From Pteria penguin (Eukaryota > Mollusca > Bivalvia > Pterioida > Pteriidae), in contig CM068587.1 in assembly GCA_035048485.1 (NCBI GenBank), positions 52,009,501 through 52,073,500 on the forward strand: a stretch of 64,000 nt of DNA, in the 5' to 3' direction. The notes beneath the pieces are model-generated. The model was not told the origin of the DNA. It saw nothing but the letters and a program-made list of their open reading frames with translations, and did no database searches. Shown here one piece after another: positions 1-11,732 of the stretch. Position 1 is the stretch's first letter. Each line of letters begins with the position of its first letter. The translations under genes were made by a program, and so were the position numbers.

Positions 1-507
1 ATACTATAGATATACTCGTATCAACTGATAAACAATTATATAACTTTATTCATAAATATGAGTAAAATACAATACATGGCTGGTAAGTTCCTCATTGTTG
101 TGTACATGTACCTACCTATATTTTGCACATCTTCCCCAATCCCAAAAGCCACATTGTACAATATATCCTTCGTTTTCATAGCAAGTCTTAGTGCAGCTGT
201 AATATTGAGTACAGTATCCTGCAATGCTCGCCCTGCAATGAAATACTGCATGTGTACTTATTTCAGCTTGGTGCATACTGTAGCGGCATTAGCCCTGCTC
301 CAATTGCGCCATTGCATATTGAATACATAAATCAAATGAAAATAAAGTGCAAAAGATCTAGAAACGAATAATAGGATTGCGCAAATAATTCACCGCCTTA
401 CGCCTTTTTCCGCTAAATATATATAAAATTATAGTATATGCATGTACTATAATTCATATAATGCATCACTATACAATGATACAGTCTCTCAAATCTTGAG
501 TCAACAG
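1..507. other. no gene recognised
   Basis: AT-rich sequence with only short open frames. I recognise no protein family, splice-consistent exon chain or RNA gene here. Confidence 0.4.
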
Positions 508-1115
508 AGTTTTGGGGTCAGTAGCTCGTGGTGTTCTCCAAGTTCTGTAAGCTTCGTTTTTGACTAGAATATATTAACCTTTATTTACTTAATTTACAGA
601 TCCTACAATATATCATTTGGTCACAGAATTGCGATCATATGCTTCAATACCTAGTCAGTATAGTTCATTGCCATACTGCCATGCATTGCCTAGCTGAGGT
701 TAATTTCATAACTGCAGCTCATTCCCGCACTGCAACCCATTGCCTAACTGCGGTTCATTGCCTAACTGCAGCTCATTTCTTAACTGTGTCTCATTGCCTA
801 AATGTGGCCCATTGCTGCCTAACTGTAGCTCATTGCCTAATAGCAGCTAATTGCCTAACTGCAGCTCATTAGGTCCTGCCTCAGGGCTGAGAAAGAGAAT
901 ACCTACGTAAAGGTAGAGTTTTGCATTTGATTGACCCCTCCTTGCTTCAGGTGGGTTTAGCTTTAAATTTCCATGAAATGCCTATAAGGCAGATGTGATT
1001 ATCTTTTAAATGAAATAATCTTGGTATATGGTGCAATAAGAAGGAAATTACTCAGTGTAGCCAGCAGTCTCATAAAAACTGATAATAAATATATACCATG
1101 TTCTATGCAGTTTTC
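508..1115 (+). repeat. dispersed repeat copy A, interrupted by minisatellite
   Basis: Two blocks (about 508-660 and 985-1115) match, in the same order and strand, one continuous block at about 14564-14840. Shared landmarks are 'ggtcagtagctc', 'catatgcttc', 'ggcagatgtgattatctttt' and 'gataaatatataccatgtt'. In this copy about 325 bp, including an 18-bp minisatellite, separate the two blocks. The family is unnamed and I see no coding capacity in it. Confidence 0.7.
650..872 (+). repeat. 18-bp minisatellite
   Basis: A degenerate tandem array of about ten units with consensus 'tgcctaactgcagctcat' (18 bp). Because 18 is a multiple of three, it stays open as a repetitive ORF rich in His, Cys, Leu, Thr and Ala. 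That ORF is very probably not a gene. Confidence 0.85.
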
Positions 1116-1256
1116 ATCACAAACAATGGATATTGTACCGAAACAATTTTAAAGAGAAAACTGAAGACATCTGACAAAGCTGTATAATGACAAAAATCAC
1201 TAAGGCTATGCAAAAAAAGATGAAAAAAGAAGAATGTACACCGAAAAACGTTTGTC

Positions 1257-2774
1257 ATGCGAGTTTCCGAGTTCGAAGAAGATATTGATGTCGACAATGA
1301 AGTAGAAAGACTGCAATTGGGAGTAGCACCGTACCTGTTCGAGCCTACCTACTCTGACAGTGACGAGATTCCCGAATCTGACGAGGAAAACGAACAAGAG
1401 TTGCGATTAGGAAACACAGACTGGTAAATGCGATTTAATCACTCAGCTATGATAATTTACTTTAAAAAAAAACCTTTGGAAAAGGCATGGGAAAAAGGGG
1501 GGGGGGGGGGGGTAGAAAAATAGAGGTTGGGATAGTGTTACCACAAATCTGGACTAAATGGTTCTTCCCATACGAATGACACTTTTGCAATGACATTTGG
1601 TCTGTACAAGTTACATGTATTTTTCAAGCCAATCAAAGTACAATTGGGTTAATTTTTTCATCTGCTCACAATTGATTGTGAAACATTTATTCCATAAAAA
1701 TGCTGATTCCTGAGAAAAAAAAAAAAAAAAAGAATCACTCATTTAACATGTCCTACAAATTGCAAGATGCAATTCCATGCAAGATTAGAGGAATTTAATC
1801 ATTAAAGAAAGCCATTGTGGACAAAAATGGGAATTCTCTAATATTAGAAAATCATATTTAAATAATAAAAATTGAATTTCTAAATTTATTTTTTAATGTT
1901 AGAAAATACCAGGTTTTGTCCACTTTGGCTTGCCATAAATTATCATCCATTACTTGCTACAGCATTTCATGTTGTCTTGGATGTAATATGACTGGGATGT
2001 AAATTATGATAATGTCATTAGATTTGACAGATTTTCAGGTATAAATTGTTGTGAATGTTATTCCCTTGATTTTACCATTAAGATGTGTATGTCAGCATTG
2101 CATCCCATGTGATACAGCAACAGAGTGCAAATGTTGTGAGGAAATTCCAGAGATCAAGGCAAAGATGTATGACCATCATTTGACATGCATCACCCAACAT
2201 TCTGGATTTGAGGCCGCTGTTTTGAACAGGTATACTCTAGAAATAGGATACCTGGCATATAACCAGCAATATGGAGTGGAGTTGGCTGATAAACCAGAGT
2301 AAGTAAACCATTATAAGGCATCATATATGCACATGTTCATGTACCTGCATTTGATAATGATACAGCAATATGCCAATATATTACTGTGCCTGTATTGATG
2401 ACCAATAGATACTCTCTGTGCAACATACACAAATTTAACACAACCTATTCCCATCTTGTTGTGAAATTAGAAAGCTACTTAAAATCCATTCTCAGAATAA
2501 CAAAGAAGATCGTTGTTTACATGGAATGTATTATTTAATGATTTTGTTATTAACAAGTTCAACCTCTTTTCTTAAATAATGATGAACATATTTTTGTCTA
2601 ATTTTCAGAAGATATCGTTATACTGCCTATCGCCAGCTAGTAAGATGGATGTGGGGATATCTAGGGAAGGAAATCCGAGTTGTCCTCCCATCATGCGCAG
2701 TACAGAAAATTAGACACGCATATCCGTGTCCTCAAGGACAGGAGTACAAAGGCTTTCACGCTCCGGTTGATTAA
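1257..2774 (+). CDS. P2X7 ballast-domain-like protein (three exons)
   Basis: Predicted exons are 1257-1423, 2083-2298 and 2609-2774, with GT-AG introns, giving about 182 residues. The first ATG after an in-frame stop at 1221 is at 1257. Exon 1 encodes an acidic N-terminus ending in 'LRLGNTDW'. Exon 2 has a Cys cluster (CVCQHC, CKCCEE) and 'YLAYNQQYG'. Exon 3 has 'RWMWGYLGKEIRVVLP' and a C-terminal 'AVQKIRHAYP'. This order matches the intracellular Cys-rich C-terminal (ballast) domain of P2X7 receptors, which mollusc genomes carry as stand-alone proteins, often annotated 'P2X purinoceptor 7-like'. No channel or membrane segment is visible, so receptor function should not be assumed. Oddity: joining exons 1 and 2 at consensus sites gives TG|A, a stop, where the family has Trp (TGG). 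Either the exon-2 boundary differs or the copy is mutated. Confidence 0.72.
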
Positions 2775-2998
2775 ATCTTGTATGGTATTCCTCAATTGCC
2801 ATAGATTTGTCAGGTCGGTGATACATGCTGGCCAGTGGAGGTGGTGCATCGCCAGGTTTTACACATAATGGATTTCTCAACATTGTTTGAGAATTGGCTA
2901 AGGAAAATACATGTGCCATCAATCTGCAGACATATCCTAGAATGAACAAGATGTGTTTGTGAAACCCTGATGCCCCTGTCAGCAGCAATTTTTGAACT

Positions 2999-3425
2999 GA
3001 TCTAGGTCAAGGTCACAAAGTCAAAACTTATGGTCGCAAATGAAAGGTCTTGTCCTAAGGAATATATATATGTAAAATATCTAAGCCCTACCTCTTACGT
3101 TTCAAGAGATATGGCCAAGGTTAAAGTTTTCTTTAAGTAGGCCACAGATCTAGGTCAAGGTTATAAAGTCAAAATTCATGGTCACAAATGAAAGGTCTTG
3201 TCCTAAGGAATGTATATGTAAAATATCTAAGCCCTACCTCGGTTAAAGAGATAAAGCCAAGGTAAAAGTTTTCTTTAAGTAGGTCACAGATCTAGGTCAA
3301 TGTCATGAGGTTAAAACTCATGGTCGCAAATGAAAGGTCTTGTCCCAAGGAATGTGTATGTAAAATATTATAGCCCTACCTCTTACGTTTCCAGAGATAT
3401 AGCCAAGGTTAAAGTTAAGGTTTCA
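2999..3425 (+). repeat. three-unit ~145-bp tandem repeat
   Basis: Three direct units begin with 'gatctaggtcaaggtcac' variants near 2999, 3147 and 3289. Each contains 'aaatgaaaggtcttgtcc' and 'taagccctacctc' variants. This is the common bivalve 'ggtcaaggtcac' type of non-coding repeat. Confidence 0.85.
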
Positions 3426-3894
3426 TGGAATTACATGACTGCAAATTAAAAATTAACATCATGGCTCTCATGAGTTTAAGAAAATTTTAATGATTGTCAG
3501 CTTACTACTCAGATTAATTTTAGGAATCTTATAAGATATAGCTTGTAAAAGAATTAATTGTATGGCCATATTTCAATGCATACCAGTGACCTTTGACCCT
3601 TGACAATATAAAGAATAAATCTGTGACACTTTATGACAAATTCAGAATTTGAACATGGTAATCTTATGTTGTCACTGCATGCAACATTTCAATGCAATAT
3701 GTAGACACAGAAAAAGAGATAGGTCTTTCAAAAGACTGGACTCACCATATGTGCAAAATACTTTAACTTTCCTTGTTGTGTGCTTGCCCGGTTTGTATTT
3801 TGGGAAAACTATGCTGTATCTTTTGTTTCCATCTTTAGTTTCAGCTTGATTTCTCATCCCATTTTCATTGTAATGCAGTGCTGCTATGATTATT

Positions 3895-4103
3895 CTACAA
3901 GATACATATAATAACAATAAATGCTTGTTCAATTTATTTTTACTTAACATGTTTTATTGTTTCTAATTATATGTACATACAGATATAACATGTTTATGTC
4001 AAAGACTTACTTGTATCAAATTATCAATAAAGTATTGCTGTCATTTCCATTCTATAGTAAGCAAAGTTAACATCTGGTGATAGACATACATGTATACTCT
4101 TAC
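3895..4103 (-). other. last intron seen in the THAP/D(2)H gene
   Basis: The donor 'gcag|gtaaga' (minus strand, at 4104/4103) and acceptor 'cttgtag|aat' (at 3895/3894) join an Arg codon split 2+1. The reading frame is kept into the 'ALHYNENG' exon. Confidence 0.7.
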
Positions 4104-6030
4104 CTGCTTCTCATCCCATGATAGGAGAAGCCTATCATCTTTGGAGCATAATGATTGATTATAGCATGATATCCTTCCAAGGCAGATGTTTGAGGGCCAG
4201 GAGACAATTTTGGAATATCCCGTACCATTTGTTTAGACAAGACAAGATCTTGCACTTTTGCAGCAACTTTTGAATCTTGAAGTAAAACAGAAGTCATTGC
4301 AATCGACTGATTAAATGACAGAATAATTGCTTGATTAACATAAGAATAGAAGTACAGAATTAAACTACAATATCCTTAATGAACTTGAAAAGCATAATCA
4401 ATGAGTAGTAAAAAAAAAGAGTTATATTCTACATGTAATAATGTGCATATATGTTACATCTTTGATATTACTTATCAGTAATATGGGTGTTTATGTCATA
4501 TTTACCCCTTTTTAACCATTTTTTCCTTCTTTCACATTCAATGCGAGGTCCATGTTGACACGCTGGAAACAAGCTGCCTTCATGCTTATGTTTGTTGATC
4601 ACATGGTTGGCAATGGATTGCCATTTCTGGAGCATTTCATTGCCATGCCCATCAGGGGTAGATGCTGCAGTCCAGTAGACATGATTTGAAATGCTCTGGA
4701 TCCATGGGGCTAGATCTCCACAATCCCTTTCTTTTGATATGGCAGTTTATTTCTTTTTAATTCCTAAAGTTCAAATATTCTTAACAGACTAAAGCATATA
4801 TGCTGTTATTGATTCTTTTCTTAGATGTAAAGTAGGTCATATGGCTTTAAACATACTGGTCTGTATATCACATGTTGCCATATCAATATGTTAAAATAAC
4901 CCAACAGAAGTTTGGTTGAATGTAAAGATATTCGATGTATGTGTTGGCAACACTGATCTCTCTATTGATATTTTTAAAATTGAATGGTTACTGTGTAAAT
5001 TTAACATTGAGTACCAGATGGGTGCATACAAAAGTTGCCACAGGTTGCTCCTAAATTAATTAATGAAGATCTACCTTTTGCAACATGCCAAACATCAAAA
5101 TTGTGTGTTGTTTGTGGCATATTCTCTCTTACCCACTTTACAATCTGAACATGTCTGTCTGTAACTAGGGTTCTAATCTGAAGATCCTCATTTTTGAAGG
5201 TTTGAATACTTCTTATCAGCCCAGTTTTCTCCATATGGCTACTTCCTTTGACTTCATTGCTCTAAAAGCACATGCATATAAAGGATAGTTAATTCCTAAA
5301 TAGCAAATGCTGATGTCCAAATACTTATAAATTTGTTTATAATGTAGATTAAAACTGACAATCAATCAATGTCATCCATCAGTCCCAAATAAATATGTTA
5401 CATGTATTTGTATATTAATATGCTGATATACTGTTGCTTTATGAGTGAGACATTTCCCATGCAACATAAAACTTTATAATATATAATGTATCTATACATG
5501 TATAAATATTATATACTATACAAATTCATGGTAGGTATTCATACCTGAATAAGTTGTATATCAACAACAAGCATTATCCTCAGGTCAAGCATTGAATAAC
5601 TGCCAAATTTGGCACTGTGACCTGGGCTGTCAGCCCTGCCATCGCCCCCAAGGACAAGTGCATCTCCTTCTGTTCTCATCTGACTAAAGTATATAGTCTG
5701 AAAACGTTTCCATTCCCTGGACACAGCTGGATGAAGATAGTGTTTTTGATGATTCAGAAATGTGTCAGTAGAGATGGTTGCCATGTTCATGTGGTCTAGA
5801 AATCGCAATGATTTACTTGGGAGAGAACCTATATGGAAGTACATCTGTATAAGTAATTTGTACCAGTGTGATACTATTCTGTACTAACGTTAAAAAGTAA
5901 ACTCACTGTCAAATTAGACATTGCATCACAAAGAATACAATATAATATATCAAAAACATTTTCTTAATGTCCCTGTTTGTTCATGAGAGTGAATAAGTAC
6001 TTGTAAAACTATTGTGACAGATGTCAGGCA

Positions 6031-6110
6031 TTGGTTCTGATAGCTCAAAAGTTAGAGTGTTGCTCTTGATAGAGGAGGGATTTGGGTTCGATTCCCGGGT
6101 CTGTACAATT
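6031..6110 (+). repeat. tRNA-like (SINE-head) fragment
   Basis: 'tagctcaaaagttagagtg' resembles an A box and 'gggttcgattcccgggtct' is a good B box and T-arm. The spacing is tRNA-like, but the acceptor stem does not close cleanly. It is best read as a tRNA-derived SINE head inside an intron of the THAP/D(2)H gene, not as a working tRNA. Confidence 0.6.
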
Positions 6111-8188
6111 TTTCACCCTGACTTCACTACAAAATTTTCTCAAAATTAAAATTGAAATTTGTGTTTACCAGAAAATAACATTGCAAATGACATAGCGAGA
6201 TTGCCTGCTGGAATGCTGCCCACCATGGGCTGGCTTGTCCATGTTCTCCTACAGTCTCAAATCCCACACTCCTGAGTGATCTTCACCATTGTTCCCATTG
6301 TACCATTGATGTGGGAGAGAGTAGGTGCAGCGCACTTTGGACATGTCCTGAAAAGCTCCATGAGATCATTCTCATACACAATATATTTCCTTGTCTGTAG
6401 GACTGTGACTTCAGGTGAATTGTCATCTACAGAGTTGTCATCTACAGAGCTGCAACAACATTGATATTTCTTCTAATAATAATATCATTTTAAATAAAAG
6501 ATCTCAAATGTGTTAAATTGTATTTAATAGGTAACAACAATGGATATTATATGATTGGCATGAGTACCTGTCATCATCAGAAGAATAGATACTCTCAGAA
6601 TCTGGATTAAAAGTTGGGTCATCCTTTAAGTTATCTATTGGTAGTTCAAGATTCTCTGTTTCATCATCTGATTCCTCAGCATCCACAGTATCTAATTTAT
6701 CTTGGGTTGAGGTTGAGCTACCAAGTAAATTGCACTGAATAGCCACACTTCTAGTCTTTGGCTTGCTATTCACTTGGATCCCTGAATAAATTAAAGATCA
6801 TAAAAAAATCTATTTTTAAGTTAATATTGAATATGTAAATACATGTATCTAATGAACACATATATCACTAAATTATTATGTAATATTATGTATATGTAGA
6901 CTTTGCATTTGTGATATTGATTAAATACATGTAACTAGTCAGGATATTTGTAATTTATTTATGTACAATATATGCACTAACCTTTATTACTGACAGAAGG
7001 CCGAGTTTGGGTTTTATGCGATTTTTTGTGTGGCTTACTCCCACTATACTGTGTTCCGACTTCTTTATTTTGTGCCTCACAGGCAATCTGCAAATAAAAT
7101 GTAGAAGTCAATAGCTATGTATTAAGTCAAAGAAAGAGTAAACATATGCAATGCAGAAAAAAACTGTAATTATGTATAACAGTTTACATTTGTACATTTT
7201 ATGTGGATACATAATGATACAGGCAACCATACCTCTTTGTTTCCGTACATATGGTCCAAGGGCTCATTTACTTGTTCATGAGGCAGTATATCATCATTTT
7301 TCTCATGGAGGACTGTCTGTTTCAGCTTCAAATAATAACTATAAATAACAATTTATTATTTCAATTTCAATTTTATGTTAATAAGAAAATTAATACATAT
7401 ACTAATAAAATCAAATCAGCCAACAGAGTCCTGCCAGGTGCCCAAACAGGAAGGAAAAAAAAAAAAGAAAGAAGGAAGGAAGGCTAATTTACTTGTAAAT
7501 AACTATTTAACACAAGAAATATGAAATCTACTATTGTTAAATTTGTTTTGTATGTAAATTTGTCATGTCTGTTGGAATTATCTTCCATAGATACTGGTTA
7601 ACAATAATAATGAAAAACTTCATATCATCATCATGCGCGGATCCAGAGGGGGGGACCGGGGGTCCGGACCCCCCCTGAGATTTTCAAGAGGTGGGGTCCA
7701 TGGACCATGGTCTCCACCTCTGACAGATCTCAGGGGGGGGGGGTCCAAATACGATATGAGGTCACTTTGTTTCATATGGATTTTTTCCGGCTCGCTTTCG
7801 CTCGCCAAATACATAAAACTTGTATGAGAGGATACATCAACAAATACATGTATACACATTAAATTGATATTTATGATAACAAGTTACTTTTATCAGTGCA
7901 ATGCCTTATATTACTCTACTTTCCATAAGCATATTCATGCTTGGATCCAAATATGTTATTGTTGCCAACTTCAATGTTTTACGATTATAAAGAAGTATTA
8001 TTAGATAAATATTTTAAAGTACCTTAAAATGGAGGTTCCACGGTCTATGGGTTTGTACATTAATTTATTATATTAAACTTAACAAAACGTAACTTAGTGA
8101 TTTTCATTTCAATATTTTCGATTACTTTACATTGTTTGTGGCAATATGTGTACGCCAAGGTTCGCAACTATTGCTTTTCCCATTTCGA

Positions 8189-8352
8189 CTTTGATACTAA
8201 ATAACGGATTGCTTCTTAACATAGGTGTCGCTTCGCAACTGCACAGAAAGCTACGCCGAACACGTGCTAATTTTGATACTGAATAACATATTGGTTCTTA
8301 ACATAGATGTCGCTTTGCAGCTGCACAGTAAGCTACGCCAAACACATGCTAT
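8189..8352 (+). repeat. two-unit 82-bp direct repeat in transposon leader
   Basis: Two adjacent, slightly diverged copies start with 'tttgatactaaataac' and 'tttgatactgaataac' and end with 'aacacgtgcta' and 'aacacatgcta'. They precede the OTU-like ORF. The frame is open through them without an ATG, so I treat them as 5' leader rather than protein. Confidence 0.75.
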
Positions 8353-8404
8353 CTTTTGTTTAGTTTGTCTTCAGTTTGTTGACTGGCTAAATCGCAACTT
8401 GCAA

Positions 8405-9214
8405 ATGGATGAAATAAAGCGTTGGGAATCAGTTCATTCAATTCTATCCAAAGCCGCAAGAGAGGGATGGAATTCATTAAAATTTCAGATATCAATCAGA
8501 GAGAAATCACTTATGCAGGCTGTTCTGCCTATAACTAAAGTAAAGTTCAGTGATTTATCGCCGTCGGTTAGGGAAGACTCAAAGTCCAGGCTACTTTTTC
8601 CAAATGACGTATCGCATAAAAATCTTACACCCATTGGGGTTTTAGGGGATGGGAATTGTTTTTTTCGGTCGATTTCCAACTCGCTGTTTGGTTCAGAAGG
8701 CAGACATGTCGAATGTCGAGTACGTTGTATGATCGAGCTAGTGATGAACACTAGTAGGTATCTCCGCCAAGACACATACACCAACATGTCGTCCAATCGG
8801 ACAGATATGCAGTATGTTCTTGAAACGACCATTTCTGACGAGGCTAGAGTGTCAGATGACATGACAAAATCACTGCAGAATGAGATATTACGATCGGTGA
8901 AAGACAGCTACTATTCGTCATTGATCCATCTCTATGCATCTGCAAATGCCTTGAATCGGCGAATTGTGACAATATTTCCGTCCATACAAAATGTGACAAT
9001 AAACAGGGAAATACATAATCAGACAATACGTCCTCTTCTTCAGACTTCACAACAAAACGATCCCCTTTTGTTCATTATGTGGACTCATACGTCCAATACA
9101 AATCTTATCAACTGGAGACCAAATCACTTCGTATCTTGTCATGAGAAAAACGATTCTTCTCAAGTATCTGCCTCGGAGGATCCGCCCTTGAAAAAAACAG
9201 AAAGTGTCGGATGA
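8405..9214 (+). CDS. OTU-like cysteine protease ORF of the hAT element
   Basis: The start is taken at the ATG at 8405 ('MDEIKRWESV'); upstream open sequence lacks ATG and is the duplicated leader. The product is about 269 residues. Residues 80-90 read 'GDGNCFFRSI', the OTU signature with catalytic Cys85, and the 'PNHF' near residue 241 supplies the expected His. The separation of about 155 residues fits one OTU domain. OTU enzymes cleave ubiquitin-type isopeptide bonds and are known as passengers in other transposons, notably some Helitrons. The frame ends at TGA in a seven-A run (9191-9197). With one A fewer, the reading would continue directly into the downstream transposase, so an ancestral OTU-transposase fusion is likely. 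Target and activity are unknown. Confidence 0.75.
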   Translation: MDEIKRWESVHSILSKAAREGWNSLKFQISIREKSLMQAVLPITKVKFSDLSPSVREDSKSRLLFPNDVSHKNLTPIGVLGDGNCFFRSISNSLFGSEGRHVECRVRCMIELVMNTSRYLRQDTYTNMSSNRTDMQYVLETTISDEARVSDDMTKSLQNEILRSVKDSYYSSLIHLYASANALNRRIVTIFPSIQNVTINREIHNQTIRPLLQTSQQNDPLLFIMWTHTSNTNLINWRPNHFVSCHEKNDSSQVSASEDPPLKKTESVG

Positions 9215-11612
9215 CTTTCCTGCTCAAGGCTGTGATTCTAATGAACCAGACGATCCAGATAAAGATGTGCAAAGTAAAGGTCTAGATGAGCACGAAATGT
9301 CAGAGGAATCTACTGGTAAGCCACTTTCTGGGTTTGACTTTGGTGAAATTGTTACTGGCGAAATATCTCTCTCCACTTTATCACCTTCAGAAAAGGTGAA
9401 ATTAGCAGGGGCAACATTCGAAACAGAAACACAGCAATATTTGCCGTTCAAGTCTGTTTTCGTTGGAAAAGACAAAAAAGAAAAAAAGCTTTACTTCCAA
9501 GCATCTTGGATGCAAAAACACAAATGGCTAATATTAAGCCATAAATTTCAAGGTGGCCTTTGTAAAATCTGTGTTCTTTTCCCGCAGATGGGTATGAGAA
9601 GTTATGAAAATTTTGTGTCAAAAACCATTCAAAAATTTCAAGAAAGCGGTGGGCAAGGACGGATCGTTGGCAAAACACGAGAACTCCGATTTTCATAAGG
9701 CGGCAAGTATAGAGTATCAGACTCTTAAATCAAGCTTGGCAAGACCAAAGACTACTCTACCTTACAAAATAAGCCAACAAAACAAAGAAATGTACGACAG
9801 AAACATGCAGCTGTTGTCAACGATAACGGAAACGGTTGTGCTTTGCGGGAAACAAAATATACCTCTGCGTGGACACAGAGACGATTCAACTAGCACTGCG
9901 TCAAATAAAGGTAACTTCCTAGCTATTTTGAATCTATTAGCAAGTCATGACAACCAGCTGGCAGAACATTTACAAGAATCACCAAAAAATGCCACTTATA
10001 CTAGTAAAAGCATTCAAAATGAAATAATCGATATCATTGGTCAAAACATTCGTAAAGAAATACTGTTTGGCCTTCGGGGTAAAGGATTCTACTCCATCAT
10101 CGCAGATGAAGTGACGGACAAATACGCAAACCAGGAAGTTTTGACATTGTGCTTGAGGTTTCTTGATGAAACAGCATCAGAACCTATCATTAGGGAAGAA
10201 TTTTTTGACTTTGGACTTTTGGAGGAGCAGCGATCTCGGAAAAAATTGTCGAAATTTTGCAAGAAAATGGTCTGTCTGTTGATAAAATTAGAGGCCAGGC
10301 TTATGACGGTGCTGCCTCAATGGCATCAGAAAAACAAGGTTGTCAAGGAAGAATCAAAGAACTGAATAAACTGGCTGTGTATACTCACTGCAAAAGCCAT
10401 GTGCTCAATCTGAGCATTGCACACGCTTGCAAACTTCCACTAGTCAGAAATATGATTGACGGAATAAATGCTACGTTTCTGTTCTTCGATTCTTCACCGA
10501 AGAGACAGCGATACTTTGAGCATGTGCTGTCCCAGCAAGAAACAGAGGTGACCCGAAAAAAACTGGTAGGTCTTTGTAAAACGAGATGGGTTGAGAGACA
10601 TACCTGCTTTGATACATTCAAGAGCATGTATGTTAGCATTACAATGTGTTTGCAGTATATTGTCAATCCTGGCATGGACGAAAACCTACAGGACAATTGG
10701 GCATGGGATGCCCAGACCAGAGTAACTGCCCAAGGCATTTTGGCCACATTGACATCCTTCTCTTTTCTCGTGACCTTCATGTGCGTTAAGGCCGTTCTCG
10801 AAATTGAAAAGCCAGTCGCAGCCAAGCTTCAAAAACATTACTTGGATATTTGTCAAGCTTTTGCATTAGTTGAGCAGCGCGTTGCCACAGTGAAAGAAAT
10901 GCGCACAAATATAAATGTTCAGTTTGAAAGTTTGTTCACTGAAAGCAAAAAGATGGCTGATGAGTTGGGAATCGACGTAAAGGTCCCAAGATTGTGTAAG
11001 AGGCAAACACAAAGAAGCAATGTTGGTGATGGCACTGATCCTTCTCATTATTTCAAAGCCAATGTTGCAATCCCTTTTCTTGATTATTTATATCAAGAAT
11101 TAAGTTGTAGGTTTAAGAAAGACGATGGCCCTGGCTATTCAGTATTATCGCTGGTCCCTGATCACATGGCCAAACTAAGTGATTCAGATGTTAGTCGTTT
11201 AGCAAATGACCTGATGTTTTGGGGGGTGGACTTGGAAAGTGTACAACCCGATGACCTTAAGTATGTGCTATTAGAGTGGAGGATGGCTTGTGCAAATATG
11301 AAAGAGGAGGACAGACCAGACAGTTTGCTCGGAACATTTAGAATAACTGATGGCGATATCTTCCCTGACGTTAAAACACTATTGCACATAGGCTGTACTT
11401 TGCCAGTGACCTCCAGTGAAGCTGAACGCTCTTTTTCTGGTTTAAGAAGAATAAAAAGCTACATGAGGTCAACGATGAATGAAGACCGGTTGGCAGCCCT
11501 GGCTCTTATGCACATTCACCATGACATGCACATTAGCATTAAAGAAATATGTGAAGAGTTCGCAAGGAAAAATAAGAGAAGATTGTTCAAGTCATGTATC
11601 TTATTTGATTAG
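9204..11612 (+). pseudogene. zinc-finger (TTF-type) hAT transposase, frameshifted
   Basis: Three overlapping frames together form one ZMYM/TTF-hAT-type transposase. First, 9204-9698 has an acidic N-terminus then 'WMQKHKWLILSHKFQGGLC' with 'CKICVLF' (TTF zinc finger). Second, 9604-10365 has 'KHENSDFHKA' (completing the finger) and 'SIIADEVTDKYANQEVL', the start of the RNase-H-like core with the first acidic residue. Third, 10257-11612 has 'GQAYDGAASMAS', 'THCKSHVLNL', 'CKTRWVERH' and a C-terminal 'TSSEAERSFSGLRRIKSYMR' dimerisation motif. The frame breaks near 9622 (in an A run) and near 10235. These disrupt transposase activity unless they are sequencing errors. The ORF continues to a natural TAG at 11612. 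Confidence 0.85.
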
Positions 11613-11654
11613 AATCACAACAAGATGAAGTTACAAACTCAATTCAATAAAAAA

Positions 11655-11732
11655 GAACCACAAAAAAAAAAAAAAAAACAAAAAAAACAAAAAAAACAAA
11701 AAAAAAAAAAACAAAACCAAAAAAAAAAAGGT
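11655..11732 (+). repeat. A-rich simple sequence at transposase 3' end
   Basis: An imperfect poly-A/CAAAA tract follows the transposase stop by about 45 bp. It could mark an old polyadenylation-proximal tract or slippage expansion; no retroposition signature was checked. Confidence 0.7.

Noticed and set aside
639..872. 77-codon His/Cys-rich ORF
   Set aside because: It is the 18-bp minisatellite read in frame, with no start context or homologous domain.
8225..8404. N-terminal 60 codons of the OTU-like ORF
   Set aside because: They come from a duplicated leader and begin with GTG; the first ATG giving a sensible start is at 8405.
10385..10825. 146-codon minus-strand ORF
   Set aside because: It is the shadow of the hAT transposase frame on the other strand.
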